Below are positions 25,702 to 34,592 of a DNA stretch of 64,000 nucleotides, in pieces. Origin of the DNA: Bauldia sp. (GTDB taxonomy: Bacteria > Pseudomonadota > Alphaproteobacteria > Rhizobiales > Kaistiaceae); NCBI GenBank assembly GCA_037200845.1, contig JBBCGQ010000001.1, positions 2,896,001 to 2,960,000 on the forward strand, given 5' to 3'. Under the pieces are notes generated by a model, which saw only the letters and a list, made by a program, of their open reading frames with translations, ran no database searches and was not told where the DNA came from. Both the position numbers and the translations under genes were made by a program. Numbering within the stretch: the first letter of the stretch is position 1; each line of letters begins with the position of its first letter.

Positions 25702-26460
25702 ATGCCAACTCAGTTCGATTTCACCGACCGCGTCGCCGTCGTCACCGGCGGCGGCCAGGGTATCGGGCGCGCCGTGACCGAGCGGCTCATCGCCGGCGGC
25801 GCCACGGTGGCGATCTGGGACTGGGACAAGACGACCGCCGAGGCGACGGCGGCCGAACTCGCCGCGAAGGGCGAGGTCGCCGCCTTTCAGGTCGACGTCG
25901 GCGACGAGGCCGCGGTCGACGCCGCCCGCGACGCGACGCTCCGTGCGTTCGGCAAGGTCGATATCCTCGTCAACAATGCCGGCATCAACGGGGTCAACGC
26001 TACGCTGGTAAACTACCCGATCGACTCGTGGGACGCCGTGATCCGCGTCAACCTCCGCGGCACATTCCTCTGCTGCCGCGCGCTCGTGCCCGGCATGGTG
26101 GAACGCAACTACGGCCGCATCGCCAACGTCGCCTCGATCGCCGGCAAGGAGGGCAACCCCAACGCCTCGGCTTATTCGGCGTCGAAGGCCGGCATCATCG
26201 CGCTCACCAAGTCGCTCGGCAAGGAACTGGCCGGCAGCGACATATCGGTCAACGCCATCACCCCGGTGACCGCGATGACCAAGATGGTCGCCGAGCAGGT
26301 GAGCGGGGAACATCTCGCCTACATGCTGTCCAAAATTCCGCGCGGCCGGACGGTCAAGGTGGAAGAGATCGCCGACATGGTCGCTTTCATGGTATCGGCG
26401 GAGTGCTCCTTTACCACCGGCGCCACCTTCGACATCTCCGGCGGCCGCGCCACCTACTGA
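25702..26460 (+). CDS. SDR family oxidoreductase (FabG-like)
   Basis: 252-residue classical short-chain dehydrogenase. TGGGQGIGR (about 14-22) binds the cofactor. NNAGI is at about 92-96, the catalytic Ser is in NVASIAGKEGN, and YSASKAG (about 156-162) gives the Tyr-Lys pair. The C-terminal FDISGGRATY is typical. It is related to 3-oxoacyl-ACP reductase, but the substrate is unknown. An EamA exporter gene follows after 14 bases. Confidence 0.9.
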   Translation: MPTQFDFTDRVAVVTGGGQGIGRAVTERLIAGGATVAIWDWDKTTAEATAAELAAKGEVAAFQVDVGDEAAVDAARDATLRAFGKVDILVNNAGINGVNATLVNYPIDSWDAVIRVNLRGTFLCCRALVPGMVERNYGRIANVASIAGKEGNPNASAYSASKAGIIALTKSLGKELAGSDISVNAITPVTAMTKMVAEQVSGEHLAYMLSKIPRGRTVKVEEIADMVAFMVSAECSFTTGATFDISGGRATY

Positions 26461-26474
26461 GCCGCCTCGCCGAC

Positions 26475-27371
26475 ATGCCGCATGCCCCGCTTACCGAGCA
26501 TGAATCCGCCGAGCGGCTGGTCGGCATCGGCCTGTTCTGCATCGCGGTCACGACCTTCACGCTGCTCGATACGTCGGCGAAGTTTGCCGCCCTCCACGGC
26601 GTGCCGACGCTGGAGATCGCGTGGTTCCGCTACGCGCTGTCCGTCGTCCTGTCGATCGCGTTGCTGCAGCCGTGGAAGCACCCGGCCGACTACGTTTCGC
26701 GCCGCCCCGTCGTGCAGGGACTGCGGGCGGTGTTCCTGCTGGGCTCGACGGTGCTGAACTTCATCGCGCTGCAGTACCTGCCGCTCACCCAGACGGTTTC
26801 GATCACCTTCGCCTCGCCGCTCATCGTCACCGCCCTCGCCGGGCCGATACTCGGCGAGTGGGCGGGCGTGCATCGCTGGGCGGCGATCGTCGTCGGCTTC
26901 ATCGGCGTCGTCATCGTCGTCCACCCGGAGGCCGGCGCCTTCCAGCCGGCGGTCCTCTATTCCGTCGCCGCCGCCTTCTGCTACGCCGGCTACGGCCTGA
27001 CGACGCGCCTGCTCAGCGCCACCGAATCGGCGGCCGGCATGCTGGTCTACGGCTCGCTCCTCTCCGCCGTCGCGCTGACCCCGACGCTGCCGACGGTGTG
27101 GGTGCTGCCGGGCGACTGGCGCGTGCTCGGCGCCCTCGTCATGACCGGCGTCGCCAGCGCCGTCGGGCACTGGTTCCTCATCCTCGCCAACCGCCGGGCC
27201 CCCGCCACGGTGCTGGCGCCATTCTCGTATGTGCAGCTTCTGTCGATGGCGGTCGCCGGCTACCTGGTATTCGACACCGTCCCCGACCTCTCGACGCTCG
27301 CCGGCGCCCTCGTCATCATCGCCAGCGGGCTTTACATCGTCTATCGCGAGCGTGTGCACCGCGACCGCTGA
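26475..27371 (+). CDS. EamA/RhaT family transporter (DMT superfamily)
   Basis: 298 residues with ten predicted membrane helices in two EamA repeats (about 17-145 and 160-290). Typical features are LEIAWFRYALS in helix 2 and QYLPLTQTVSITFASPL in helix 4, with the same pattern in the second half (VLAPFSYVQLLSMAVAGYLV). Inner-membrane metabolite exporter or importer of unknown substrate. It lies between an SDR and a 2-hydroxyacid dehydrogenase gene and is probably co-transcribed with both. Confidence 0.9.
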   Translation: MPHAPLTEHESAERLVGIGLFCIAVTTFTLLDTSAKFAALHGVPTLEIAWFRYALSVVLSIALLQPWKHPADYVSRRPVVQGLRAVFLLGSTVLNFIALQYLPLTQTVSITFASPLIVTALAGPILGEWAGVHRWAAIVVGFIGVVIVVHPEAGAFQPAVLYSVAAAFCYAGYGLTTRLLSATESAAGMLVYGSLLSAVALTPTLPTVWVLPGDWRVLGALVMTGVASAVGHWFLILANRRAPATVLAPFSYVQLLSMAVAGYLVFDTVPDLSTLAGALVIIASGLYIVYRERVHRDR

Positions 27372-27385
27372 AGGAGCTTCTGAAC

Positions 27386-28324
27386 GTGGACAAGATCGAG
27401 ATTCTGTACGCTGGCACCATCCCGCCCACCACCGAGCGGAAACTAAGCGAGCGCTTCGCCGTCCGGCGGGCGAACGAGGACATCGCCGCGGTCCGCGGCA
27501 TCGCCGGCGGCGGCCGCTTCACCGTCGACCGCGCGCTGATCGCGAAGCTGCCCAAGCTCGAGATCGTCGCCAACTTCGGCGTCGGCTACGACGGCGTCGA
27601 CACCGCCGCCGCGGCCGACCGCGGCATCGTCGTCACCAACACGCCAAACGTGCTGACCGAGGAAGTCGCCGATACCGCGCTCGGCCTGCTGCTCATGACG
27701 GTGCGCGAATTTTCCGCCGCCGAACGCTACCTCCGCGCCGGCAAGTGGACCGAGAAGCCCTACCCGCTGACCAAGGCGACCATGCGCAACCGCACCGTCG
27801 GCATCCTCGGCCTCGGGCGCATCGGCCTCGCCATCGCCCGGCGGCTGGACGCCATGGCTGTGCCGGTCGTCTACCACTCGCGCACGAAACGCGACGACGT
27901 CGCCTACCGCCACTACGCCGACCTGATCGCCATGGCCAGGGACGTCGATACTCTCGTCATGGTGCTGCCCGGCACGGCGGCAACCCGCAACATCGTCAAC
28001 GCCGACGTGCTGAAGGCGCTGGGGCCGGACGGCATCCTGGTCAACATCGGCCGCGGCATGTCGGTCGATGAGCCGGCGCTGATCGCCGCACTCAAGGACG
28101 GCACCATCCGCGCCGCCGGCCTCGACGTCTTCGCCGACGAGCCGCGCGTGCCGGCCGAGCTGATGGCGCTGCCCAACGCGGTGCTGCTGCCCCACGTTGG
28201 CTCCGCCTCCGTGCACACGCGCGACGGCATGGGCCAGCTGGTACTCGACAACCTGACGAGCTGGTTCGACCAGGGCCGGCCGCTGACGCCGGTGCCGGAG
28301 ACGCCGTGGCCGCGCAGGAAATAA
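27386..28324 (+). CDS. 2-hydroxyacid dehydrogenase (D-isomer specific)
   Basis: 312-residue NAD(P)-dependent D-2-hydroxyacid dehydrogenase. The nucleotide fold has GILGLGRIGLAIARRL (about 146-161). The substrate Arg lies in NIGRGMSVDE, the Glu in LDVFADEPRVP and the catalytic His in LPHVGSAS. It is similar to glyoxylate/hydroxypyruvate reductases. A GTG start at 27386 is supported by AAGGAG nine bases upstream. Last gene of the MarR-SDR-EamA series. Confidence 0.9.
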   Translation: MDKIEILYAGTIPPTTERKLSERFAVRRANEDIAAVRGIAGGGRFTVDRALIAKLPKLEIVANFGVGYDGVDTAAAADRGIVVTNTPNVLTEEVADTALGLLLMTVREFSAAERYLRAGKWTEKPYPLTKATMRNRTVGILGLGRIGLAIARRLDAMAVPVVYHSRTKRDDVAYRHYADLIAMARDVDTLVMVLPGTAATRNIVNADVLKALGPDGILVNIGRGMSVDEPALIAALKDGTIRAAGLDVFADEPRVPAELMALPNAVLLPHVGSASVHTRDGMGQLVLDNLTSWFDQGRPLTPVPETPWPRRK

Positions 28325-28336
28325 CGGGGGCCGCCA

Positions 28337-28792
28337 GTGGACGTTAGCCTCGTTGTCAGCGTCGCCTCCTTCGCGGTCGTCGTCATCGTCGCGGCGGTGT
28401 TCGTCTTCGCGCTCCGCGGCCAGGGCGGACCGGCGCGACAGACGGACGGAGGCATCCGCGTGCCGCTCAGGGCCGCCTATGGGTCGCGCAAGGGCTTCGG
28501 CCTCTTGGGCAGCCACAACAACTTCAATCCGCTGCTGCTGCTCTACGACGACCGCATCGAATATCGCGTGCTGAAGCGCACGTCAGTGGCCTACTCAGGC
28601 ATCGCGGGCGTCGACGCCGTGACCGGATGGGGACGGGCCGCGGTGGTCCTGTCGTTCACCGACTCGAACTTCCGCTTTGTCGGCAATACCGGCGGCAGGG
28701 CGGCGCTCGCCGAGGTCTTGCGGCTGCTGCGCGACAAGGGAAGTCCGCTGACCGATGCGGCGCGGGTGATCGCGGAGGCACCTGCCGGCTAG
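28337..28792 (+). CDS. Hypothetical membrane-anchored protein
   Basis: 151 residues (GTG start). It has one N-terminal membrane helix (about 5-25), then a soluble beta-rich domain with YDDRIEYRVLKRTSVAYSGI (about 75-94), which looks like a PH-like or DUF-type sandwich, and a C-terminal helix. I do not recognise the family. It follows the dehydrogenase by 12 bases and its end overlaps the converging DenD-like gene by four bases. Confidence 0.7.
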   Translation: MDVSLVVSVASFAVVVIVAAVFVFALRGQGGPARQTDGGIRVPLRAAYGSRKGFGLLGSHNNFNPLLLLYDDRIEYRVLKRTSVAYSGIAGVDAVTGWGRAAVVLSFTDSNFRFVGNTGGRAALAEVLRLLRDKGSPLTDAARVIAEAPAG

Positions 28793-29772
28793 GCCACCCA
28801 CGTCCCGCCGCGTTCGTCGGCGATGTGGATGCGGATGATTTCCTCGAAGTTCGCCTCGGCGCGGAAGCCCAGCGCCAGCGCGCGCTCCGGCGCGAAATTG
28901 CGCGGCCAGCCGTCGACGATCTTCATGATCGTGGCGTCGGGCTCGCGGCGAATGCGCGCCGCGACCTTGTCGCCGGCGACCTTGCGGAGCGCCGCGATCT
29001 GCTCGCCGACCGTCGCCGAGACGCCCGGCATCGAAAGATTGCGCCGCGCCCCCAGCTTGGCGCCGTCGAGGCCGGCGGCGTGCAGCAGGAAGCCGACAGC
29101 GGAGCGCGGGCTGGCGTGCCAGTGGCGCACGGTCTCCGGCACCGGCAGCACGGCCTCCAGCCCCGCCAGCGGCTCGCGGATGATGCCGGAGAAGAAGCCG
29201 GACGCCGCCTTGTTGGGCTTGCCGGGCCTGACGCAGATCGTCGGCAGGCGGATGCCGATGCCGTCCATGAAGCCGCGGCGGGTATAGTCCGAGAGCAGCA
29301 GCTCGCCGATCGCCTTCTGCGTGCCGTACGAGGTGAGCGGCGTCTCGAAAAAATCGTCGGCGATGGCGTCCGGAAACGGCGCCCCGAACACCGCGATCGA
29401 CGAGGTGAATACGACGCGCGGCACGTAGCCGCCGACCTTGCGGATGGCGTCGAACAGGTAGCGCGCGCCGTCGAGGTTGACGCGGTAGCCCTTGTCGAAA
29501 TCGGCCTCCGCCTCGCCCGACACGATCGCCGCGAGATGGAAGATGACGTCCGGCCGCGGCGCGATCACCACGTCGGCGTTGCCCGGCACCGTCAGGTCGA
29601 TGGCGCGGCGCTCGATCGCAAACGGCACGCCGTCCGGCGCGGTCGGCGGCACGACGTCGACGATGTCGAGGGCCTCGATCGGCTTGCCGGCCAACGTGCC
29701 ATCGGCGATCAGGCGAGCGGTCAGCTTCGCGCCGATCATGCCGGCGGCGCCGATGACCAGGACGCGCGTCAA
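28789..29772 (-). CDS. denD: NAD-dependent epimerase/dehydratase family protein (D-erythronate dehydrogenase-like)
   Basis: 327 residues, extended SDR fold. The N-terminal VLVIGAAGMIGAKLTARL binds NAD. The active site is TSSIAVFG, with YGTQKAIGE giving Tyr and Lys. IRLPTICVRPGKPNKAASGFFSGIIREPL and the rest match D-erythronate dehydrogenase (DenD), which oxidises D-erythronate to 2-keto-D-erythronate. A TTG start at 29772 is chosen: it overlaps the upstream SDR stop and places VLVIGAAG near the N-terminus. Without the usual OtnK/OtnC/OtnI partners nearby the substrate is not certain. Confidence 0.82.
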   Translation of the reverse strand: MTRVLVIGAAGMIGAKLTARLIADGTLAGKPIEALDIVDVVPPTAPDGVPFAIERRAIDLTVPGNADVVIAPRPDVIFHLAAIVSGEAEADFDKGYRVNLDGARYLFDAIRKVGGYVPRVVFTSSIAVFGAPFPDAIADDFFETPLTSYGTQKAIGELLLSDYTRRGFMDGIGIRLPTICVRPGKPNKAASGFFSGIIREPLAGLEAVLPVPETVRHWHASPRSAVGFLLHAAGLDGAKLGARRNLSMPGVSATVGEQIAALRKVAGDKVAARIRREPDATIMKIVDGWPRNFAPERALALGFRAEANFEEIIRIHIADERGGTWVA

Positions 29773-30521
29773 AGCGCGAAGCCGCCGTCGGCGAGATAGA
29801 GCTGGCCGGTGCAATAGGCGGCTTCGTCGGAGGCGAGGAAGACCGCCAGCGCCGCGATCTCCTCGGCGGTGCCGAGGCGACCCATCGGCTGGCGGTCGAT
29901 GAACGCCTGGCGGATCTCGCTCTCCGGCTTGCCGGTCGCCTTGGCCTGCTCGGCGATGCGCCCGTCCAGCGACGGCGACTGCACCGTGCCCGGGCAGATC
30001 GCGTTGCAGCGGATGCCCTGGCGGATGAAATCGGCGGCGACGGATTTCGTCAGGCCGATGATCGCCGCCTTCGACGCGCCGTAGACGTAGCGGTTGGGGA
30101 TGCCGCGCACCGACGAGGCGCCCGACGAGATGTTGACGATCGACCCGGCGCCCTTCTTCAGCATCGCGGGCAGGAACGCGCCGATCGCGCGGTGCATCGC
30201 CTTGACGTTGATATCGAAGGAGAAGTCCCAGTCCTCGTCGCTCGTGGTGAGTGCGGTGCCGTGATGCACGAAGCCTGCGCAGTTGAAGAGAATATCGACC
30301 GTGCCGACCTTGTCGGCGAGCGCCCGCACCGCCTTGGTGTCGCGCACGTCGAGCGAATAGGTCTCGGCGACGCCGTGGTCCTTGAGATCGGCAAGCAGCG
30401 GCAGCTTGAGATCGGTGGCGATGACCTCGGCGCCCTCTGCGGCAAACATCAGCGCCGTCGCGCGGCCGATGCCGGCGCCCGCCGCCGTTAGAAATGCACG
30501 CTTGCCCTTCAGTCGGTTCAT
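29769..30521 (-). CDS. SDR family oxidoreductase (2-keto-3-deoxy-fuconate dehydrogenase-like)
   Basis: 250-residue classical SDR. The cofactor loop is TAAGAGIGR (about 12-20), NCAGF is present, the catalytic Ser is in NISSGASSVRG, and YGASKAAI provides Tyr-Lys. The C-terminal LYLADGGFAL and the SSVRGIPNRYVYGASK stretch resemble 2-keto-3-deoxy-L-fuconate and related sugar-acid dehydrogenases. Its start overlaps the GNAT stop and its stop overlaps the DenD-like start, so all are translationally coupled. Confidence 0.85.
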   Translation of the reverse strand: MNRLKGKRAFLTAAGAGIGRATALMFAAEGAEVIATDLKLPLLADLKDHGVAETYSLDVRDTKAVRALADKVGTVDILFNCAGFVHHGTALTTSDEDWDFSFDINVKAMHRAIGAFLPAMLKKGAGSIVNISSGASSVRGIPNRYVYGASKAAIIGLTKSVAADFIRQGIRCNAICPGTVQSPSLDGRIAEQAKATGKPESEIRQAFIDRQPMGRLGTAEEIAALAVFLASDEAAYCTGQLYLADGGFAL

Positions 30522-31213
30522 GGTGTCGCTCTCTTCTTCATCAGGTCCGCGAGGCTGACGCGCTGCTGGCCGTCGGCGTCGAAATTTTCAGGGTTGAGCC
30601 AGGTCTCGAAGGCGGCGCGGATCGCCGGCCAGTCTTCGTCGATCATCGCGTACCAGGCGGTGTCGCGATTGGCGCCCTTGACGATCATGTGTTGGCGAAA
30701 GATGCCCTCGAAGGTGAAGCCGAAGCGCTCGGCGGCGCGGCGCGACGGCGCGTTGAGCGCATTGCACTTCCACTCGTAGCGGCGGTAGGCGAGCGTATCG
30801 AGCGCGTAGCGCGCCAGCAGATACTGCGCCTCGGTCGCCGCCGGCGTGCGCTGCAAAGCCGGCGAATAAAGCACGTTGCCGACCTCGATGACGCGCATCG
30901 CCGGACGGATTTCCATGAGCGCGAACTGGCCGACCGGCGCGCCCGTCGCCCTGTCGACGACGGCGTAGAAATACGGGTCGAGCGACACGGCGCGCTCGTC
31001 GAGCCAATCTTCGAAGGTCGCGCGATCCTTGAACGGGCCGTACGGCAGATAGGCCCAGACGCGATCGTCGTCCTTCAGCACGCGCCACAACCCCTCGGCG
31101 TGGCGCTTCGGGTCGAGCTTCTCGACCTGAGCGTAGCGGCCGGTGAGCGTCACCGGCCCCGGACGATCGGACGGCGTCGTGTCGACGGCGGGGCCAAGCG
31201 GCTGCGGCATCAT
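30518..31213 (-). CDS. GNAT family N-acetyltransferase (RimJ/RimL-like)
   Basis: 231 residues. The Acetyltransf_3-type core has VGQFALMEIRPAMRVIEVGN and AATEAQYLLARYALDTLAYRR, including the acetyl-CoA loop. NALNAPSRRAAERFGF and FRQHMIVKGANRDTAWYAMI follow. Such proteins acetylate amino groups of proteins or small molecules. ATG at 31213 overlaps the upstream TGA (ATGA). It is the second gene of the four-gene coupled operon. Confidence 0.87.
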   Translation of the reverse strand: MMPQPLGPAVDTTPSDRPGPVTLTGRYAQVEKLDPKRHAEGLWRVLKDDDRVWAYLPYGPFKDRATFEDWLDERAVSLDPYFYAVVDRATGAPVGQFALMEIRPAMRVIEVGNVLYSPALQRTPAATEAQYLLARYALDTLAYRRYEWKCNALNAPSRRAAERFGFTFEGIFRQHMIVKGANRDTAWYAMIDEDWPAIRAAFETWLNPENFDADGQQRVSLADLMKKRATP

Positions 31214-32046
31214 TTTGCCCTCCGGCCGGCATTGGCGGCGAACAGGTCGTTGAGCGCACGGCCCGGCGCGGCATTCTTCAGGCCGGCGAAGCTGCCCTTC
31301 TCCGCGATTTCGGCCGCGGCTGCTTGGAAGCCGCCCCACGCCGCCCGCGCCAGCGCGCCGCCGGTGCTGATGCGGCGGACACCCAGCGCGGCAAGATCGG
31401 CGACGGTGAGTTCGCTGGGGCCGCCGACCAGCACGTTGAACGGCTTCGGCGCCACCGCCTCGACCAGTGCGCGGATATCGTCGCGCGTCGCGGCGCCCGG
31501 CGCGTAAAGGCAATCGGCGCCCGCCGCGGCGAATGCCTTGAGGCGGCGGATCGCCTCCTTCAGCGGCTCGGCGTGATCGGAGAAGAAAACCTCGGAGCGG
31601 GCGACGAGCAGCGTGTCGCCGCCGGTGGCGTCGATCGCCGCGCGTGCCGCCGCGATGCGCGCCACCGCGAGATCGAAATCCAGCACCGGCACGTCGGCCG
31701 TGGCATCCTCGATCGACAGGCCGGCGACGCCGGTGGCGACGCAGCGGATGACGTTGATGCCGAGCTGCTCCGGCTCGACCGCGAAGCCGGCGAGGTAGTC
31801 GGCGTTGACCGGCACGTCGCTCGCCGCCGCGATGGTACGGATGTGCTCGAGCATCGCGTCGATCGGCACGGCGCCGTCGGCGTAGCCGAGGCTCCAGCCG
31901 GCGCCGCTCGAGGTCGTCGCCAGCGCCTTGAAGCCGAGGCTCTGCAGATAGCGCGCCGAGCCGACGTCCCACGGGTTGGGCATGACGAAGCAGCCGCTCT
32001 CGTGGAGCGCGCGGAACGTGCGGCGTTTTTCGGCGACGGTCGGCAA
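31210..32046 (-). CDS. Isocitrate lyase/PEP mutase family protein
   Basis: 278-residue TIM-barrel protein of the PEP mutase/isocitrate lyase superfamily. Visible elements are FVMPNPWDVGSARYLQSLGF (N-terminal signature), the Asp-rich metal site VPVNADYLAG, SIEDATADVP and LLVARSEVF. It lacks the KKCGH-type isocitrate lyase motif, so it is closer to oxaloacetate decarboxylase or 2,3-dimethylmalate lyase-like members. First gene of the coupled operon and divergent from the aminotransferase. Confidence 0.87.
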   Translation of the reverse strand: MPTVAEKRRTFRALHESGCFVMPNPWDVGSARYLQSLGFKALATTSSGAGWSLGYADGAVPIDAMLEHIRTIAAASDVPVNADYLAGFAVEPEQLGINVIRCVATGVAGLSIEDATADVPVLDFDLAVARIAAARAAIDATGGDTLLVARSEVFFSDHAEPLKEAIRRLKAFAAAGADCLYAPGAATRDDIRALVEAVAPKPFNVLVGGPSELTVADLAALGVRRISTGGALARAAWGGFQAAAAEIAEKGSFAGLKNAAPGRALNDLFAANAGRRAK

Positions 32047-32140
32047 GGGGTGGGCGCTTCCGGAAGGTTTTATTTTGGGCGGTTTTATGCGCCTATTGTT
32101 CCTGCGAAATCAAACTGGAATGCAATCTAGGGAATCGCCC

Positions 32141-33319
32141 GTGTTCCACACCATCGCCGGCTTCGACCGGATCGGCGAGGAGAATGCGTTCGCCGTTCTG
32201 GCGCGCGCCACCGAGCTTGCCGCCGAGGGGCGCGACATCATCAATCTCGGCATCGGCCAGCCCGATTTCCGCACGCCTGAGCACATCGTCGAGGCGGCGG
32301 TGAAGGCGCTGCGCGACGGCCACCACGGCTACACGCCGGCGACCGGCATCAAGGTGCTGCGCGAGGCCGTCGTCGCCGACATCCACCGCCGCGTCGGCGT
32401 GACGGTGTCGCCCGACCAGGTCGCCATCGTGCCGGGCGGCAAGGTGACGATGTTCGCCGCGATCCTGATGTTCGGCGAGCCCGGCGCCGATATTCTTTAT
32501 CCCGACCCCGGCTTCCCGATCTATCGCTCGATGATCGAGTACACCGGCGCCCGGCCGATTCCGATTCCCATCCGCGAGGCGAACGGCTTCGCCTTCTCGG
32601 CCGAGGAGACGCTGGCGCTGATCACGCCGCAAACCCGGCTCATCATTTTGAACTCGCCGGCAAACCCGACCGGCGGCGTCACGCCGAAGGCCGAGATCGA
32701 CGCGCTGGTCGCAGGCCTCGCCCGCTTCCCCGACGTCGCGATCCTCTCCGACGAGATCTACGGCCAGATGACGTACGACGGCCTGCCGCACGTCTCGCTC
32801 ATGTCGTACCCGGAGATCCGCGACCGCGTCATCCTGCTCGACGGCTGGTCGAAGACCTACGCCATGACCGGCTGGCGCATGGGCTATTCGGTGTGGCCGG
32901 AGCCGCTGATGGCCCACATCCGCAAGCTGGCGGTGAACGCGTGGAGCTGCGTCAACGCGCCGGCGCAGCACGCCGGGCTCGCGGCGCTCACCGGGCCGCA
33001 GGATTCAGTGAACGCGATGGTGGCGGAGTTCGACAAGCGGCGGAAGATCGTGGTCGAGGAGGTCAACCGCCTGCCCGGCTTCTCGTGCATCATGCCGAAG
33101 GGCGCGTTCTACGCCTTCCCCAACATCGGCAAGACCGGCTTCAAGGCGAAGGCGCTGGCCTCCCAGTTGCTCGAGCAGGCCGGTGTCGCCACCATCGGCG
33201 GTCCCGACTTCGGCATTCTCGGCGAGGGATATCTGCGGCTGTCGTATGCCAACTCGGCGGAGAACATCCGGCGGGCGGTGGCGCGCATCGGCGAGTTTCT
33301 GGCGACGCGGAATTCGTAG
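32141..33319 (+). CDS. Pyridoxal phosphate-dependent aminotransferase (class I/II)
   Basis: 392-residue aminotransferase. It has NLGIGQPDFRTPEHIVEAAV near the N-terminus, the PLP Lys in LLDGWSKTYAMTGWRMGY, the cofactor NSPANPTGG loop and the C-terminal YLRLSYANSAENIRRA Arg site. It resembles aspartate/aromatic aminotransferases. A GTG start at 32141 follows AGGGA by seven bases and gives the usual FHTIAGFDRIGEENAF N-terminus. An ATG at 32120 is the alternative. It ends at a palindromic repeat. Confidence 0.88.
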   Translation: MFHTIAGFDRIGEENAFAVLARATELAAEGRDIINLGIGQPDFRTPEHIVEAAVKALRDGHHGYTPATGIKVLREAVVADIHRRVGVTVSPDQVAIVPGGKVTMFAAILMFGEPGADILYPDPGFPIYRSMIEYTGARPIPIPIREANGFAFSAEETLALITPQTRLIILNSPANPTGGVTPKAEIDALVAGLARFPDVAILSDEIYGQMTYDGLPHVSLMSYPEIRDRVILLDGWSKTYAMTGWRMGYSVWPEPLMAHIRKLAVNAWSCVNAPAQHAGLAALTGPQDSVNAMVAEFDKRRKIVVEEVNRLPGFSCIMPKGAFYAFPNIGKTGFKAKALASQLLEQAGVATIGGPDFGILGEGYLRLSYANSAENIRRAVARIGEFLATRNS

Positions 33320-33322
33320 CTC

Positions 33323-33423
33323 CACTGTCGTCCCCGCGAAGGCGGGGACCCGGTAAACGCCGCCGCCAGTTGCCGACACGCACCGCCGGTGTCTACCGGA
33401 TCCCCGCCTTCGCGGGGATGACA
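33323..33423. repeat. Intergenic palindromic repeat, family B copy 3
   Basis: CACTGTCGTCCCCGCGAAGG CGGGGACC at the left and CGGATCCCCGCCTTCGCGGG GATGAC at the right, separated by about 50 unique bases. It lies between the convergent aminotransferase and esterase genes and could fold into a terminator-like hairpin on either strand. Confidence 0.8.
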
Positions 33424-33473
33424 ATTGTGGGGTGGCACCAGCGTCGCCTCCCTCCCCGTCCAGCGAAGCACGA

Positions 33474-34307
33474 TCATCGGTTGGCGTTTACGAACGCCAC
33501 GATATCCGCAATCTCCGGCGGCTTCCGGTAGAGCAGCACCCGCGCCAGCGCCGTCATCGTGCCGAGATGCCCGACGCCGGGATAAACCTTGACCGTGACC
33601 CGCCCGCCCCTGGCGGTAATCGCCGCCGCCAGCCGGGTCGTGTTGCCGGGATCGACCGTGGTATCCGCATCGCCGGTGACCAGCAGCATCGGCGGCTCGC
33701 TGCCATCGACGAAATTGATCGGCTGGCTCTGGTCGCGCGTCGCCTCCGGGAAGACGCGCTTGTAGCGCTCCTCCGTCAGCGGCAGGAAATCGTAAGGTCC
33801 CGACAGCCCGATGGTGCCGGCGATGCGCATGCCCTTCCCGGCCAGATACCGCTCATCGAGATTGAGCAGCGCCACGATGTGGCCGCCGGCCGAATGGCCG
33901 ATCAGAAACAGCGGCCGGCCCGGCAGGTTCGCCGCGACCCACGCGACCGCGGCGGCGCCGTCATCGACGAAGGCGGGGAACGTCACCTGCGGGCTCATGC
34001 GGTAGTTGGGCACGACCACGACGTAGCCTGCGCTCCGCAGCGCATCGGCGACGAAGCCGTACTCGTCCTTGTCGCCGATCTCCCACGAGCCGCCGTGGAA
34101 GAAGACCACCACCGGCGCATCGGCCGCGACGTCGTCGGGCGTGTAGACGTCGAGCGTCTGCTGCGGCAGCGGACCGAAGGCGACGTTGGCGCGGAGCGCC
34201 ATGCCGCGATGGCCGGTGACGGCGGAGAGGACACGGAGCGGCCACAACGCGGTGACTGCGCCGGCAACGACGAGCAACAGCAGCAGAAACAGGAGGATGG
34301 ATCGCAA
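33474..34307 (-). CDS. Alpha/beta hydrolase (HSL/BD-FAE-like esterase), membrane-anchored
   Basis: 277 residues. It has an N-terminal hydrophobic helix (about 3-22) acting as anchor or signal. The oxyanion motif HGGSWEIGD (about 80-88) is that of hormone-sensitive-lipase-type esterases. The nucleophile is in GHSAGGH (about 148-154), the acid in TGDADTTVDPG and the His in PGVGHLGTM. It is probably an esterase acting in the periplasm or at the inner-membrane face. The substrate is unknown. Confidence 0.87.
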   Translation of the reverse strand: MRSILLFLLLLLVVAGAVTALWPLRVLSAVTGHRGMALRANVAFGPLPQQTLDVYTPDDVAADAPVVVFFHGGSWEIGDKDEYGFVADALRSAGYVVVVPNYRMSPQVTFPAFVDDGAAAVAWVAANLPGRPLFLIGHSAGGHIVALLNLDERYLAGKGMRIAGTIGLSGPYDFLPLTEERYKRVFPEATRDQSQPINFVDGSEPPMLLVTGDADTTVDPGNTTRLAAAITARGGRVTVKVYPGVGHLGTMTALARVLLYRKPPEIADIVAFVNANR

Positions 34308-34592
34308 GCCGGAAGTATCCTTGTCCCCGCCCGCCGGATCACCTTAGCAACTTCCGCCAAGTGATTCTCGCGACTCGCGATCTCCTTGCGCCGCTCTCAC
34401 CGTACATGGTGAAGACTTCGCGCCAAGCGACTCACTCGACTCATCTTTCGCGGCTGGCCGAACGGCGCGGCAAAAGCGAGTCCGAATCTTCGCTGCCTCC
34501 CCAATATCCCCACTCATCCCAGCCGCGCCCCTTCGCGCTTTCGCCCAGGGCGGCGTTCGCGCACAGTCTGATCACCGCAAGGAACTGGCCGA

